The notes: a model not told the origin generated them from the letters alone. Counted from the first letter of the stretch, positions 7,271-14,585 are shown. The stretch: 33,158 bases of DNA from Fimbriiglobus sp. (GCA_022841795.1 JALHQU010000055.1:1-33158); one strand, 5' to 3'. A program made the numbers and translations.

Positions 7271-8173
7271 TCACCCCGGCTGCTTGTCCGGGTGCAGGTA
7301 CACGAGAGCTTTGCCCAGCCGCCCGCCGTAGTTGCCGGCGCTGATCCGCAGCAGGTCCGGGGTGTCCTTCGCCGCGGCGATGGCGGCTTGGGTGGCGGCG
7401 GCGAGCGTCTTCAGGTCCGGGCCGTTGATGATGATCTCCTGCACACTCGCCACCCCGTCCGGCAGCCGCGACTCCACCCCCGGCTTGCCCTTCAACGTCG
7501 GGCAGTACTCGGCGTAGGTGCTGGCGATGCTGAACTTGTACTTGCTGCCGGCCTTGCTGCCGCTGCCGGCCACCCCGCCGGGGAACGGCAGTGACACCCC
7601 GCTGACAGTCATCGCCCCTTCGACGGCACGCTCAGCCGCCGCCAGCGCTCCGTCGGCGGTGGCGCCGAAGAACCACAGGTTGCCGCCCATCAGCCCGTCC
7701 GCCCACCCGACCCGCCGCTCGATGACGAACTCGCCGCTCAGGATGGGGATCACCCGCACCCGCCGGCCATACCGCTCGTCCTTGAACTGGTGGCCGTCGC
7801 CGAAGTACGCCACCTTCCGCCCGAGCGGGAACCAGTTCGGGTCGGTGGGCAGCGCGTTGAAGCAGGCGGTGGTCGGGCACGTCAGGATGTTCTGGCTCAC
7901 CCGCACGAGCAGGGCGCGTTCGAGCTTCTGCTCCCGCTCCTTCCAGAACCGCGGGACGTGGAATTGCAGGACGGCACCGGGGCGGCCGTCCGGGGTGTCG
8001 GCGGTGTACCGGCTCAGCCCGGCCTCGCAGTCGCACAGGATGGAGCTGCTGGCGTTGCCGGTGGCGGCGTGGATCGCGTGGTCCAGCCAGCGGCGGCTGG
8101 CGGCCGTCACCAGCACCTCGGCGTAGATGCTGCGGAACGCCTCGGCGTAAGTGTCGTCGATGATCGCGGACAT
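7271..8173 (-). CDS. fhcD: Formylmethanofuran:tetrahydromethanopterin formyltransferase
   Basis: The enzyme transfers a formyl group between methanofuran and tetrahydromethanopterin, in the archaeal-type C1 pathway that some planctomycetes and methylotrophic proteobacteria use to oxidise formaldehyde. The 300-residue protein aligns along its whole length with archaeal Ftr (about 297 residues): IDDTYAEAFRSIYAEVLVTAAS at the N-terminus, CEAGLS, TPDGRPG, YFGDGHQFKDE, LPFPGGVAGSGSKAGSKY, EIIINGPD and ISAGNYGGRLGKALVYLHP. The ATG at 8173 is chosen because GAGGGG lies 5 nt upstream and homology begins there; the open frame continues to 8242 without similarity. No other fhc or mch gene is in the window, so this gene stands apart from its pathway. 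Confidence 0.95.
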   Translation of the reverse strand: MSAIIDDTYAEAFRSIYAEVLVTAASRRWLDHAIHAATGNASSSILCDCEAGLSRYTADTPDGRPGAVLQFHVPRFWKEREQKLERALLVRVSQNILTCPTTACFNALPTDPNWFPLGRKVAYFGDGHQFKDERYGRRVRVIPILSGEFVIERRVGWADGLMGGNLWFFGATADGALAAAERAVEGAMTVSGVSLPFPGGVAGSGSKAGSKYKFSIASTYAEYCPTLKGKPGVESRLPDGVASVQEIIINGPDLKTLAAATQAAIAAAKDTPDLLRISAGNYGGRLGKALVYLHPDKQPG

Positions 8174-8178
8174 GCGAA

Positions 8179-8201
8179 CCCCTCGTCGGAACAGCGAGGG
8201 G
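8179..8201. promoter_or_regulatory. Inverted repeat over the fhcD leader, possible operator or leader hairpin
   Basis: CCCCTCG at 8179-8185 pairs perfectly with CGAGGGG at 8195-8201 across a 9-nt spacer. On the minus strand the proximal arm contains the GAGGGG ribosome binding site of fhcD. A TATCAT hexamer directly upstream (8203-8208) would place the transcription start near 8196, within the distal arm. That arrangement fits an operator over the start site better than an RNA hairpin; if transcription starts further upstream it could instead hide the ribosome binding site. Confidence 0.4.
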
Positions 8202-8202
8202 C

Positions 8203-8208
8203 ATGATA
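8203..8208 (-). promoter_or_regulatory. Candidate -10 element TATCAT before fhcD
   Basis: On the minus strand this hexamer reads TATCAT, 29 nt upstream of the chosen ATG at 8173, in GC-rich sequence. It matches the TANNAT pattern seen before seven other genes here. Confidence 0.4.
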
Positions 8209-8230
8209 GGACCGGCGGGGAAGAAGCAGA

Positions 8231-8435
8231 GTTCACCACCAAGCCACAGAGAAACAGATTTCACCGCCGAGGGCACATGAGGGCACATGAGAGAAGAGGA
8301 GGTCAGGGTCTCAGACCTTTCGTCCGGTCTTCCTCTCGTGCCCTCATGTGCCCTCGGCGGTGAATCGTTCTCCGGTTTCCGTTTTTTCCGTTTTCCTCGG
8401 TGCTGCTCTGCGCTCTCTGTGACTCTGTGGTGAAC
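8231..8435. repeat. Long imperfect inverted repeat with nested arms (intergenic repeat element)
   Basis: The gap between fhcD and the DUF4956 gene is filled by an inverted repeat. Outer arms 8231-8252 and 8414-8435 begin GTTCACCAC and end ACAGAGA, about 19 of 22 positions matching. Inner arms 8260-8286 and 8338-8364 match perfectly over 27 nt (TTCACCGCCGAGGGCACATG...). The GGGCACATGA unit is directly duplicated at 8271-8290. The 'tctctgtgactctgtggtgaa' type end is commonly seen between genes in planctomycete genomes. No transposase is present, so this may be a non-autonomous mobile or structural element. Confidence 0.8.
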
Positions 8436-8448
8436 TCTGACCCCCCCG

Positions 8449-9123
8449 TCAGGTCTTCCACTCCACCCCCTGCACGCCCTCCACCTTGTTCAGGTCGGCG
8501 ATGAGCGCCAGGGCGGCGGCCGGGTTCTTCAGCTTGGCCGCGTAGGTGAGTTCGACCGCCGCCCCCTGCTTGGCGGTGCCGGTGGCGGTCAGCCGGTGCG
8601 ACGCCAAATGTGTGTCGAAGTGCGGGCGGAGGAGCGGCTCCGGGTCGAACCCCAGGCCGAACCGCACGGTTAGGGCGGCCTGCCCGTTCCCGTTCCCCCG
8701 CTGCCGGTCGTAGTTGTTCATCAGCACGGCCACCAGCGCCACCGCCGGCACGCAGATGCCTGCCAGCAGCGCGTACCCGGCGCCGACCGCCATGCCCAGG
8801 GTGACGGCGAAGATGACGAACGCGGTGTCGGCGGTGTCCTCCACCACCGTGCGGAAGCGGACGATGGACAGCGCGCCGACCAGCCCGAACGCGCGGGCCA
8901 TGTTGTCCCCGATCACCTGGGTGAGCACCGCCACCAGCACGGACAGCAGCACCAGGGTGATGCACAGGCTGCGGGCGTCCTTGCGGCGGCGGCCGAAGGT
9001 GACGGCGAACACCCCGGCGGCCAGGAACCCGGCGACCACCGCCAGGGCGACGCGCGTGGCGGGGATGTGCAGTTGATCCCACAGGCGGGTCTCGTCCAGC
9101 GCCTTCGTCAGCCAGTCGGGCAT
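8449..9123 (-). CDS. DUF4956 domain membrane protein
   Basis: The 224-residue protein has an N-terminal hydrophobic helix (VALAVVAGFLAAGVFAVTF, about 27-45), a second after a basic loop GRRRKDARS, and a long pair around FVIFAVTLGMAVGAGYALLAGICVPAVALVAVLM, followed by a soluble C-terminal domain of about 90 residues. The motif GLVGALSIVRFRTVVED is the signature stretch of DUF4956. In many bacteria this family is encoded beside VTC-domain polyphosphate polymerases and CotH kinases, as here; its biochemical role is not established. ATG at 9123 is chosen because the family begins there; the leader GAAAGGC resembles that of the next gene upstream. It is the last gene of the minus-strand block, and a large inverted repeat lies downstream. 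Confidence 0.9.
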   Translation of the reverse strand: MPDWLTKALDETRLWDQLHIPATRVALAVVAGFLAAGVFAVTFGRRRKDARSLCITLVLLSVLVAVLTQVIGDNMARAFGLVGALSIVRFRTVVEDTADTAFVIFAVTLGMAVGAGYALLAGICVPAVALVAVLMNNYDRQRGNGNGQAALTVRFGLGFDPEPLLRPHFDTHLASHRLTATGTAKQGAAVELTYAAKLKNPAAALALIADLNKVEGVQGVEWKT

Positions 9124-9145
9124 CAGGGGAGCCTTTCGGTTCGGA

Positions 9146-9216
9146 GTAAGTGGTAGGCACACTCCGTGTGCCGTTCTGGGAATCACGACGGCACACGGGG
9201 TGTGCCTACCACTTAC
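9146..9216. repeat. Nested palindromic repeat (GGCACACTCCGTGTGCC family, copy 1)
   Basis: Arms 9146-9174 and 9188-9216 are reverse complements at 28 of 29 positions, with a 13-nt spacer. Each arm contains its own small hairpin, GGCACAC-TCC-GTGTGCC on one side and the same stem with a CCC loop on the other, so the single mismatch falls in the inner loop. The distal arm contains the TAA stop codon of the VTC gene (9213-9215). A second copy of the same core lies at 11697-11763. Confidence 0.92.
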
Positions 9217-9935
9217 GAAGCGACCTCTGCCGCCAGCCCGGTCGTGCGGGCGCACCGGCGGTACTTGGACAGCCCGGTCGGGGCCAGCCGGTGCGCCTCG
9301 ATCGCCTCCTTGAACAGCGGCGGCAGCGCGGCCAGGTATTTGAACTCGACCACCACCTCGTCGGTCAGCAGCGGCACCCCGTCGGCCACCGGGGCGAGGG
9401 ACACGCCGTCCGTCGTGCGGCCGACCGCCGCCCGGTCGAACGTCACCCGCACCGGGCCGATCGGCCCGGCGCCGACGAACGCCGAGCGGTCGTAGGTGAC
9501 GGCGCACACCGGCCGCAGGGCCAGGTCGGCCAACTCCTGGGCGAACCACCCCACCCCCCACTCGGCCGGCGGGCGGTCGAGGGCGGCCAGCGGGGCGGTC
9601 GCCCGGCACTTCCACACCCGCCCGTCCTTCTTCGACTTCCGCTCCAGTTGGGCCACCGGCTCGGTGCCGTACCGCCGCACCCGGTACTTGTGGACGTCGT
9701 ACCCCGGCCGGCGGTGGAACACGTCGAACGCCGGGGTGTCATAGTACACGGACGTGATCTGGTAGCCGTTCCGCACCGGGTCCGAGTGCGGGTCGCGGGT
9801 GAGCCGCTCGGCCACCCACGCCTCCACCGCCGCGGCCGTGCCCGCCGGCACGGCGAACTTGGTCTCGAACGCGGGCGCCCCGCCGTCGGGAGCCGCGGCC
9901 AGGGACGGGGACAGCCAGAGCGGACGGGCGGACAT
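9213..9935 (-). CDS. VTC-domain polyphosphate polymerase-like protein
   Basis: VTC domains have a CYTH/triphosphate-tunnel fold; in yeast Vtc4 they make polyphosphate from ATP. This 240-residue protein is the tunnel domain alone: FETKFAVP with E24 and K26, ITSVYYDTPAFDVF (60-73), HKYRVRRYG (82-90), QLERKSKKDGRVWKCR (97-111) and, near the end, VVVEFKYLAALPPLFKEAI followed by GLSKYRRC. Acidic and basic tunnel residues look intact. It has no membrane segment, so the DUF4956 protein encoded 89 nt downstream may anchor it. The ATG at 9935 follows GAAAGGC, much like the DUF4956 leader. The stop codon lies inside a palindromic repeat. Enzymatic activity is inferred from the family. Confidence 0.9.
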   Translation of the reverse strand: MSARPLWLSPSLAAAPDGGAPAFETKFAVPAGTAAAVEAWVAERLTRDPHSDPVRNGYQITSVYYDTPAFDVFHRRPGYDVHKYRVRRYGTEPVAQLERKSKKDGRVWKCRATAPLAALDRPPAEWGVGWFAQELADLALRPVCAVTYDRSAFVGAGPIGPVRVTFDRAAVGRTTDGVSLAPVADGVPLLTDEVVVEFKYLAALPPLFKEAIEAHRLAPTGLSKYRRCARTTGLAAEVAS

Positions 9936-9962
9936 GGCGGATGCCTTTCTGTGCAAGTTCTT

Positions 9963-10028
9963 GAGTGTGGTCCGCACACGCCGTGTGCGGTCTTCTTCAC
10001 CCGCACACGGCGTGTGCGGACCACACTC
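9963..10028. repeat. Nested palindromic repeat (CCGCACACGCCGTGTGCGG family)
   Basis: Arms 9963-9990 and 10001-10028 are perfect 28-nt reverse complements with a 10-nt loop (tcttcttcac). Each arm itself folds into CCGCACAC-GCC-GTGTGCGG. The element sits 2 bp after the CotH-1 stop and 27 bp before the VTC start, filling almost the whole gap. Confidence 0.93.
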
Positions 10029-10030
10029 AC

Positions 10031-11644
10031 TCAGCGGCGGACCGGCGGCCCACCAAACCCGCCGCCGGGCGGCGGGGCCAGCTTCTGCAACCCGTCGGCG
10101 ATCTCCTTCTGGTCGAGCGTGCCGCTCTTGTCCTTGTCCCACTCGGCGAAGAACTTCCTCATGCCGGCGGCGAACTCGTCTTCGCCCACCTTCCCGTCCT
10201 TGTTCGCGTCGAGGGCTTCGACGAGTGGACGGGCCAATTGGTTCCCTGGCGAGAAGTTCGGCGGCGGCCCGCCGAATCCGCCGCCGCCGAACCCGCCCGG
10301 CTGCGGCACATACCCCTTGCTCTTGCCATCCAACTGCGCGGCGATGGACGCCGACCGCTTCTCCACGAACGCCGGCAACTCCGGCGGCGCGACGCCCATG
10401 AACGGCGGGGCGGCGGTCTCCTTCCGGGCGGTCATGGCTTTCGTCTCGCGGCCCATCAGGTCCTTCGTCGCCGCCCGCAGCCCCTCTATGTCCTTCAGTA
10501 ACTTTTCCTTGTCGAACCCCGCCGCGACGACCTCCTTCGCCATCTTCAGGTACCGCTCGCCCATGCCCGGCATCGCCATCAGCCGGTCGGCCAGCCGGCT
10601 CGCCTGGTACGGCTTGGTCAAGCTTAGATCGAGTTGCTGGGCCGGGGTGCCGAAGATGGGGAAGTTGGCGAACGAGCGGTCCACGTCCCACGGGATGAAG
10701 TGGAACCTGTTCGTCTGCGGGTGCAGGTACAGGCAGTAGTTGTGCCCGATGGTGAAGAAGCTGTCCATGTGGACGAGCACCGAGTGCACGGCCAGGAACC
10801 GCAGGAACGCGTCCACGTCCAGGTAGGATTCGATCTCCTTGCGGAAGGCGTCGTCGTCCGCCCGGTTCACCAGCCGGGTGAACGCGATCACCCGCTTCTG
10901 CTCGTCCGCGGTGGCGTCCCGCTTCGGGTCGTAGGTGGGCTTGTACCGCTCCCAGTCGTCGCCCAGGTGGTCCAGCCCCTGCATCCGCTCCGGCTTCATC
11001 AGCAGCCCGGCGTCCGCTTTGAAGTTCTCCTTCAGGAACGCCTTGTCCACCGGCTGCACCAGCGTGTACAGGCCGAGCAACTCCTTGTCGAACTTGCCCG
11101 GCACGGTGAGGGTGACTTCGGCGAACGCGGTCTTCGGGGCGGGCACCCCGGCGGCGCGGAACACGGCGTACGACAGCGTCTCGCGGAGCTTGCTCGGGTC
11201 GGTGACGCCGCAGTGTAGGTTGAGCGTCTTCACCCCGTGGAACGTGCCCGTGCCGCCGTGCTTGTCCAGGTCGATCTTGAACGACTTCTTGGCGGTGCGG
11301 CTGGTCTCCAGGATGGTGCCGTTGCCCTTGTACCGGACGCCCACCCCGTCGAACGTCTGCCCGTCCACCGTGACCGTGCCCTTCGCCCACGGCAGGTCCA
11401 CCCCGAACACGTTCTGGTGCGTCTCCCGCTCGCCCGGCTTGAGTTCCTTCGGCGGGGGCGGCGGGGCGCCGAACCCGCGGAACCCGCCGGCCGGCGGCTG
11501 CATGGCCGCGTACTCCTTCGCGTCCAGGGTGATGTGCACCGGCCAGATCTTCGACTGCTCGTACACCGCCGGCTTGGGGGCCGCGGCGACAACAGGGGTG
11601 GCGAAGGCGAGCAGGGCGAGCAGGCGGAGGGAAGGGGCAGGCAC
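10031..11644 (-). CDS. Secreted CotH family protein kinase with C-terminal EF-hands (CotH-1)
   Basis: CotH proteins have an atypical kinase fold; Bacillus CotH phosphorylates spore-coat proteins. This 537-residue protein has a signal peptide (about 1-22, LRLLALLAFATPVVAAA), a CotH domain with VGVRYKGNGT (101-110), KSFKIDLDK (120-128), TLNLHC, GLYTLVQPVDKAFLKENF (191-208) and the catalytic stretch HNYCLYLHPQTNRFHFIPWDVDRSF (301-325) with D320 and D322. Two EF-hand loops follow a Gly-rich linker: D479-E490 and D503-E514, so calcium binding is likely. GTG at 11644 is chosen because GGAG lies 7 nt upstream and a signal peptide begins there. It lies between CotH-2 and VTC in the same block, with palindromic repeats on both sides. 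Target proteins are unknown. Confidence 0.92.
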   Translation of the reverse strand: MPAPSLRLLALLAFATPVVAAAPKPAVYEQSKIWPVHITLDAKEYAAMQPPAGGFRGFGAPPPPPKELKPGERETHQNVFGVDLPWAKGTVTVDGQTFDGVGVRYKGNGTILETSRTAKKSFKIDLDKHGGTGTFHGVKTLNLHCGVTDPSKLRETLSYAVFRAAGVPAPKTAFAEVTLTVPGKFDKELLGLYTLVQPVDKAFLKENFKADAGLLMKPERMQGLDHLGDDWERYKPTYDPKRDATADEQKRVIAFTRLVNRADDDAFRKEIESYLDVDAFLRFLAVHSVLVHMDSFFTIGHNYCLYLHPQTNRFHFIPWDVDRSFANFPIFGTPAQQLDLSLTKPYQASRLADRLMAMPGMGERYLKMAKEVVAAGFDKEKLLKDIEGLRAATKDLMGRETKAMTARKETAAPPFMGVAPPELPAFVEKRSASIAAQLDGKSKGYVPQPGGFGGGGFGGPPPNFSPGNQLARPLVEALDANKDGKVGEDEFAAGMRKFFAEWDKDKSGTLDQKEIADGLQKLAPPPGGGFGGPPVRR

Positions 11645-11696
11645 GTGGGGACTCCGAACGAACCGGGGACAGGACGACCGACGGGACGGGGAATAA

Positions 11697-11763
11697 CAAA
11701 GTAGCAGGCACACTCCGTGTGCCGTCCGCCGCGGCCGGCACACGGAGTGTGCCTGCTACTTTG
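11697..11763. repeat. Nested palindromic repeat (GGCACACTCCGTGTGCC family, copy 2)
   Basis: Arms 11697-11724 and 11736-11763 are perfect 28-nt reverse complements with an 11-nt GC-rich loop. Each arm contains GGCACAC-TCC-GTGTGCC, the same core as the element at 9146-9216, while the outer flanks differ (GTAGCA here, AGTGGTA there). It fills the gap between CotH-2 and CotH-1. Confidence 0.93.
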
Positions 11764-11769
11764 ACCGGG

Positions 11770-13593
11770 TCACTTCTTCGCCGTCGCCTCCAGCAGGTAC
11801 TTCCGCCGCTGGTCGGCGAACGCCCGCAGCGGCATCCCGCCGCGGCCACCGCCCTCGGTGGCGTCGTCGGCGGTGGCCCGCTTGAACGCCTCGAACGGCT
11901 CCAGCTTCCGCGTGTCCGCCTCCACTTCCTTCTCGATGAGCGTGCGGAACTGCTTCACCACCGGCCCGAGCGTCTTCCAGTCGAGCGACTTCTCCGCGAT
12001 GGTGCGGCAGCACTCCAGGTACTTGGCCTTGAGCGCCGGCGCCGCCAGCAGCTTGCTCCGCAGCGGCTTGCGGGCGTCGGTCAGCCCGACCAGCGGGTCC
12101 AGTTCGACACCACGCACCTGGCCGATGCCACCGCCGCCCATTCCGGGCGGGCCGAACCCACCAGGGCCGCCACCGGGAGGCCCGCCGAACCCGCCCGGCC
12201 CGCCGGCGCCGGGGAAGCGGTCCTTCATCTCCTTCCACTGCTTCTTCTGCTCGTCGGTCATCAGCGCGACCAGCTTTTCGTCCGCCTCCTTCTGGAGTTT
12301 CTCCAACTCCTTCTTCTGGTCGGCGGTCAGCTTCAGCTCGTCTTGCAGCGGGCCGGCCAGCAGGGTGCCCGGCGGGGCCATCACGAACATCCGGCCGCCG
12401 CCCATGCCCGGCCCCATCGGCTGGCGGAACGCCTCGTTCATGTCGTGCGGGAGGAAGTGGAACTTGCCCTTCTCGTCCAGGTAGATGCTGTAGTCGCTGC
12501 TGCGGATCCAGTACCCGTCGCAGTTGATGAGCGACACGTCCAGGGCCAGGAACCAGAGCAGCCCGTCCACGTCGCAGATCGGCCGCAGCGCCTCCTCCAG
12601 CTTGTCCGCCGGGGTGGTGTTCAGCACCTTGCAGAAGTGGATGAGCGCCTTCCACGCCTTCTCGTCGGTGCCGTCGCCCGTCTTCATGTCGTACCGCCGC
12701 TTGTAGTCGGCGACGGTGTCCCCGACGTACTCCAGCCCGCCCTGCCCGCCGGGGCTGCCCTTCACCTTCCACCGGGTGCCCTTGCCGGTCTTGAAGTTCT
12801 CTTTCAGGAAGTGCTTGTCGAACTGTTGCACGCTGGTGTACAGCCCCCAGCTCTCGCCGTTGATCACCACCTTCACCAGGTTCGCCTTCGGCGCCGGGAT
12901 GTACTGGCGGGCGACGTGCGAGTACAGCACGGTGTTCAGGAAGGTGGCGTCCTCGTGCGCGTTCAGCAGGTTGAGCGTCTCCTCCCCGTGGAAGTCCTGC
13001 TTCTTGTCCGCCAGGTCCAGGGCCACGTTCAGCGACCGCTTCGACCCGGCCCCCACCCCGAAGTACGACGACATGCCGCGGAAGTGCATGCCCACGTTCT
13101 TGTACGTCTTCCCGTCCACCGTCAGCGTTGCCGGCACGTCCACGTCGGTGTTGCGGAAGTCGGCCAACTCCTGCTCCCAGTCCTTGTTCTCGAACTCGAA
13201 GAACAGGGTGCGGAGGACGGCGGGGTCGAACGCCGCGCTCTTCGGGAACGTCTTCGCATCCTCCACCTTCACGGCCGGACCGGGCTTGCCGGCCTCGCCG
13301 CGGCCGAACCCGCCAGGGCCACGCCCGCCGAACCCGCCCCCACCGCCCTTCTTCGCCTCCACGCGGGCCGCCGCCCGCTCCTCGGCGTTCAGCCAGCCGT
13401 CGCCGTTCTTGTCGAATTCCTTGACCAGCTTCTTCTCCTGCCCGCCCATGCCGGGCGGGCCGCCGAACCCGCCGGGGCCACCACCCGGACCACCCCCAGG
13501 ACCGCCGCCGGGGGGCTGGGCGAACGCGCCGCTGGTCAGCAGGGCCAGGCACCCCGCGACGCCGGCCACTCGGAATGCACTCGTTTTCATCAT
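11770..13593 (-). CDS. Secreted CotH family kinase with EF-hand and inserted LTxxQ module (CotH-2)
   Basis: The 607-residue protein has a signal peptide (about 1-25, ending AFAQ), a Gly/Pro-rich stretch, one EF-hand loop (D61-E72, DKNGDGWLNAEE) and a CotH domain from about 125. CotH motifs include NVGMHFRGMSSYF (166-178), TLNLLNAHED, GLYTSVQQFDKHFLKENF (250-267) and the catalytic-like YSIYLDEKGKFHFLPHDMNEAF (368-389). The last reads PHDMNE where CotH-1 has PWDVDR, so the second acid is Asn. An LTxxQ-type helical module (about 417-463) and a Gly-rich loop interrupt the domain, which then resumes with LDPLVGLTDARKPLRSKLL. The start is ATG 13593 or 13590. It is the first gene after the terminator at 13696-13731. 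It may be a weakened kinase. Confidence 0.88.
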   Translation of the reverse strand: MMKTSAFRVAGVAGCLALLTSGAFAQPPGGGPGGGPGGGPGGFGGPPGMGGQEKKLVKEFDKNGDGWLNAEERAAARVEAKKGGGGGFGGRGPGGFGRGEAGKPGPAVKVEDAKTFPKSAAFDPAVLRTLFFEFENKDWEQELADFRNTDVDVPATLTVDGKTYKNVGMHFRGMSSYFGVGAGSKRSLNVALDLADKKQDFHGEETLNLLNAHEDATFLNTVLYSHVARQYIPAPKANLVKVVINGESWGLYTSVQQFDKHFLKENFKTGKGTRWKVKGSPGGQGGLEYVGDTVADYKRRYDMKTGDGTDEKAWKALIHFCKVLNTTPADKLEEALRPICDVDGLLWFLALDVSLINCDGYWIRSSDYSIYLDEKGKFHFLPHDMNEAFRQPMGPGMGGGRMFVMAPPGTLLAGPLQDELKLTADQKKELEKLQKEADEKLVALMTDEQKKQWKEMKDRFPGAGGPGGFGGPPGGGPGGFGPPGMGGGGIGQVRGVELDPLVGLTDARKPLRSKLLAAPALKAKYLECCRTIAEKSLDWKTLGPVVKQFRTLIEKEVEADTRKLEPFEAFKRATADDATEGGGRGGMPLRAFADQRRKYLLEATAKK

Positions 13594-13695
13594 GGAACCT
13601 TCATATTGAGCGGACGAAGAAAGCGGGCCGCGATCGCCCGCTGTCGCACATCTCACTCGTAACGCGCCGCCGCCCGATCCCGCCGAGGGATGTTC

Positions 13696-13731
13696 AAAAC
13701 GAGAGGAGGTGGCCGATTGTCGGCCACCTCC
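13696..13731 (-). terminator. Probable intrinsic terminator downstream of the EF-hand gene
   Basis: An 11-bp perfect GC-rich stem (13705-13715 with 13721-13731, GGAGGTGGCCG) and 5-nt loop is followed on the minus strand by TCTCGTTTT. It lies 22 bp past the stop of the EF-hand protein and would separate that transcript from CotH-2. Confidence 0.65.
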
Positions 13732-13752
13732 GATGAGAGGGTCGTGAGTTTC

Positions 13753-14412
13753 TTACCGATCTCGGTCGGGGCCGCGGCCACCGCGACCGCCGCCCGGACC
13801 ACCCGGCCCGCCGGGGAACCCGCCCATCGGCCCGCGGTCCCGCATCTCCTTCAGCGCCTTCTTCTGGTCGTCGGTGAGCAGCTTCTCGATCTTCCCGTCC
13901 ACCTCTTTCTGCAGCTCGGCCAACTGCTTCTTCTGGTCGGCGGACAGCTTCAGTTGGTCGGCGAGGAACGACGGCAGGATTTCGCCCGGCTTCGGCGGGG
14001 TGAACCCGCCCGGCCCACCCGGCCCACCGGGGAACCCGCCCTCACCGCCGGGGCCACCCGGTCCGCCGCGACCCCCTCGACCGCCGCCCGGCCCGCCGGG
14101 GCCGCCGCCCGGCCCGCCGCGGCCGGTGTCTTCCTTCGCCAGCGCTTCCAACTCCTCCTTCGTCACCGTGCCGTCCCTGTTCGCGTCCGCCCGCTCGAAC
14201 AGCTTGAGCAGCCGCTCGTCGGTCATCTCGTCCTTCTGCAGCTTGCCGTCCTTGTTCTTGTCGAACCCCATCAGTTGGGCGACCATCCCGCCCTCGGCCG
14301 GCTTCGTCTGCTCCCGCTCGCCGCCGCCCCGCTGCCCGCCGGGCGGCTGGGCGATGGCGGTGGCCGCGAACAGGACCGCCGAGGTCAGGATCAGGGTCTT
14401 CGTCAGTCGCAT
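13753..14412 (-). CDS. Secreted EF-hand protein with Gly-rich linker and LTxxQ-type module
   Basis: The 219-residue protein has a signal peptide (1-21, LTKTLILTSAVLFAATAIAQ), two canonical EF-hand loops (D51-E62 DKNKDGKLQKDE; D76-E87 DANRDGTVTKEE), a 40-residue Gly/Pro/Arg linker, and a helical module at about 141-193 starting KPGEILPSFLADQLKL and containing SADQKKQL, LQKEVDGKI and LTDDQKKALKEM. It ends in a second Gly-rich tail. The LTxxQ repeat recalls the CpxP/Spy family of periplasmic chaperones, though the match is by motif only. Almost the same module occurs in the toroid protein, in CotH-2 and, diverged, in the kinase. It is probably an exported Ca2+-binding helper. GGAG lies upstream of the ATG. 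Confidence 0.88.
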   Translation of the reverse strand: MRLTKTLILTSAVLFAATAIAQPPGGQRGGGEREQTKPAEGGMVAQLMGFDKNKDGKLQKDEMTDERLLKLFERADANRDGTVTKEELEALAKEDTGRGGPGGGPGGPGGGRGGRGGPGGPGGEGGFPGGPGGPGGFTPPKPGEILPSFLADQLKLSADQKKQLAELQKEVDGKIEKLLTDDQKKALKEMRDRGPMGGFPGGPGGPGGGRGGRGPDRDR

Positions 14413-14450
14413 GGGAGGTCTCCGAAGGGAGGGTTGGGGTTGTAGGTTTT

Positions 14451-14579
14451 GGCGAACCCGGCCCGCCAGGGCCGTGGGTGCGAGTCAGTGGGGCAAGTTT
14501 CCAACTTGCCATCCGAGGCATCCGAGGCAAGATGGAATCTTGCCCCACGCACCCACCGGCCTTGCGGCCGGGGTTCGCC
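14451..14579. repeat. Compound nested palindrome: GGYGAACCC repeat enclosing a GGCAAG repeat
   Basis: Outer arms 14451-14482 and 14548-14579 share flanks GGCGAACCC and GTGGGTGCG, with an inner hairpin in each: GGCCC-GCCA-GGGCC in one, CGGCC-GCAA-GGCCG (read on the minus strand) in the other. Between them is a second element with 23-nt arms, 14488-14510 and 14526-14548, whose inner hairpins are GGCAAGTT-TCC-AACTTGCC and GGCAAGAT-TCC-ATCTTGCC. In both layers the differences between the arms are compensated inside each small hairpin. It lies between the dioxygenase and EF-hand genes. Confidence 0.9.
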
Positions 14580-14585
14580 CGAGAG

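Noticed and set aside
8174-8242. N-terminal extension of the formyltransferase to 8242
   Set aside because: No similarity before MSAIIDDTYAEAF, and a good ribosome binding site lies before ATG 8173.
9213-11849. Continuous open frame joining VTC with upstream sequence (878 codons)
   Set aside because: Only the last 240 residues show a family; the rest is out-of-frame with CotH-1. The start at 9935 fits family length and a ribosome binding site.
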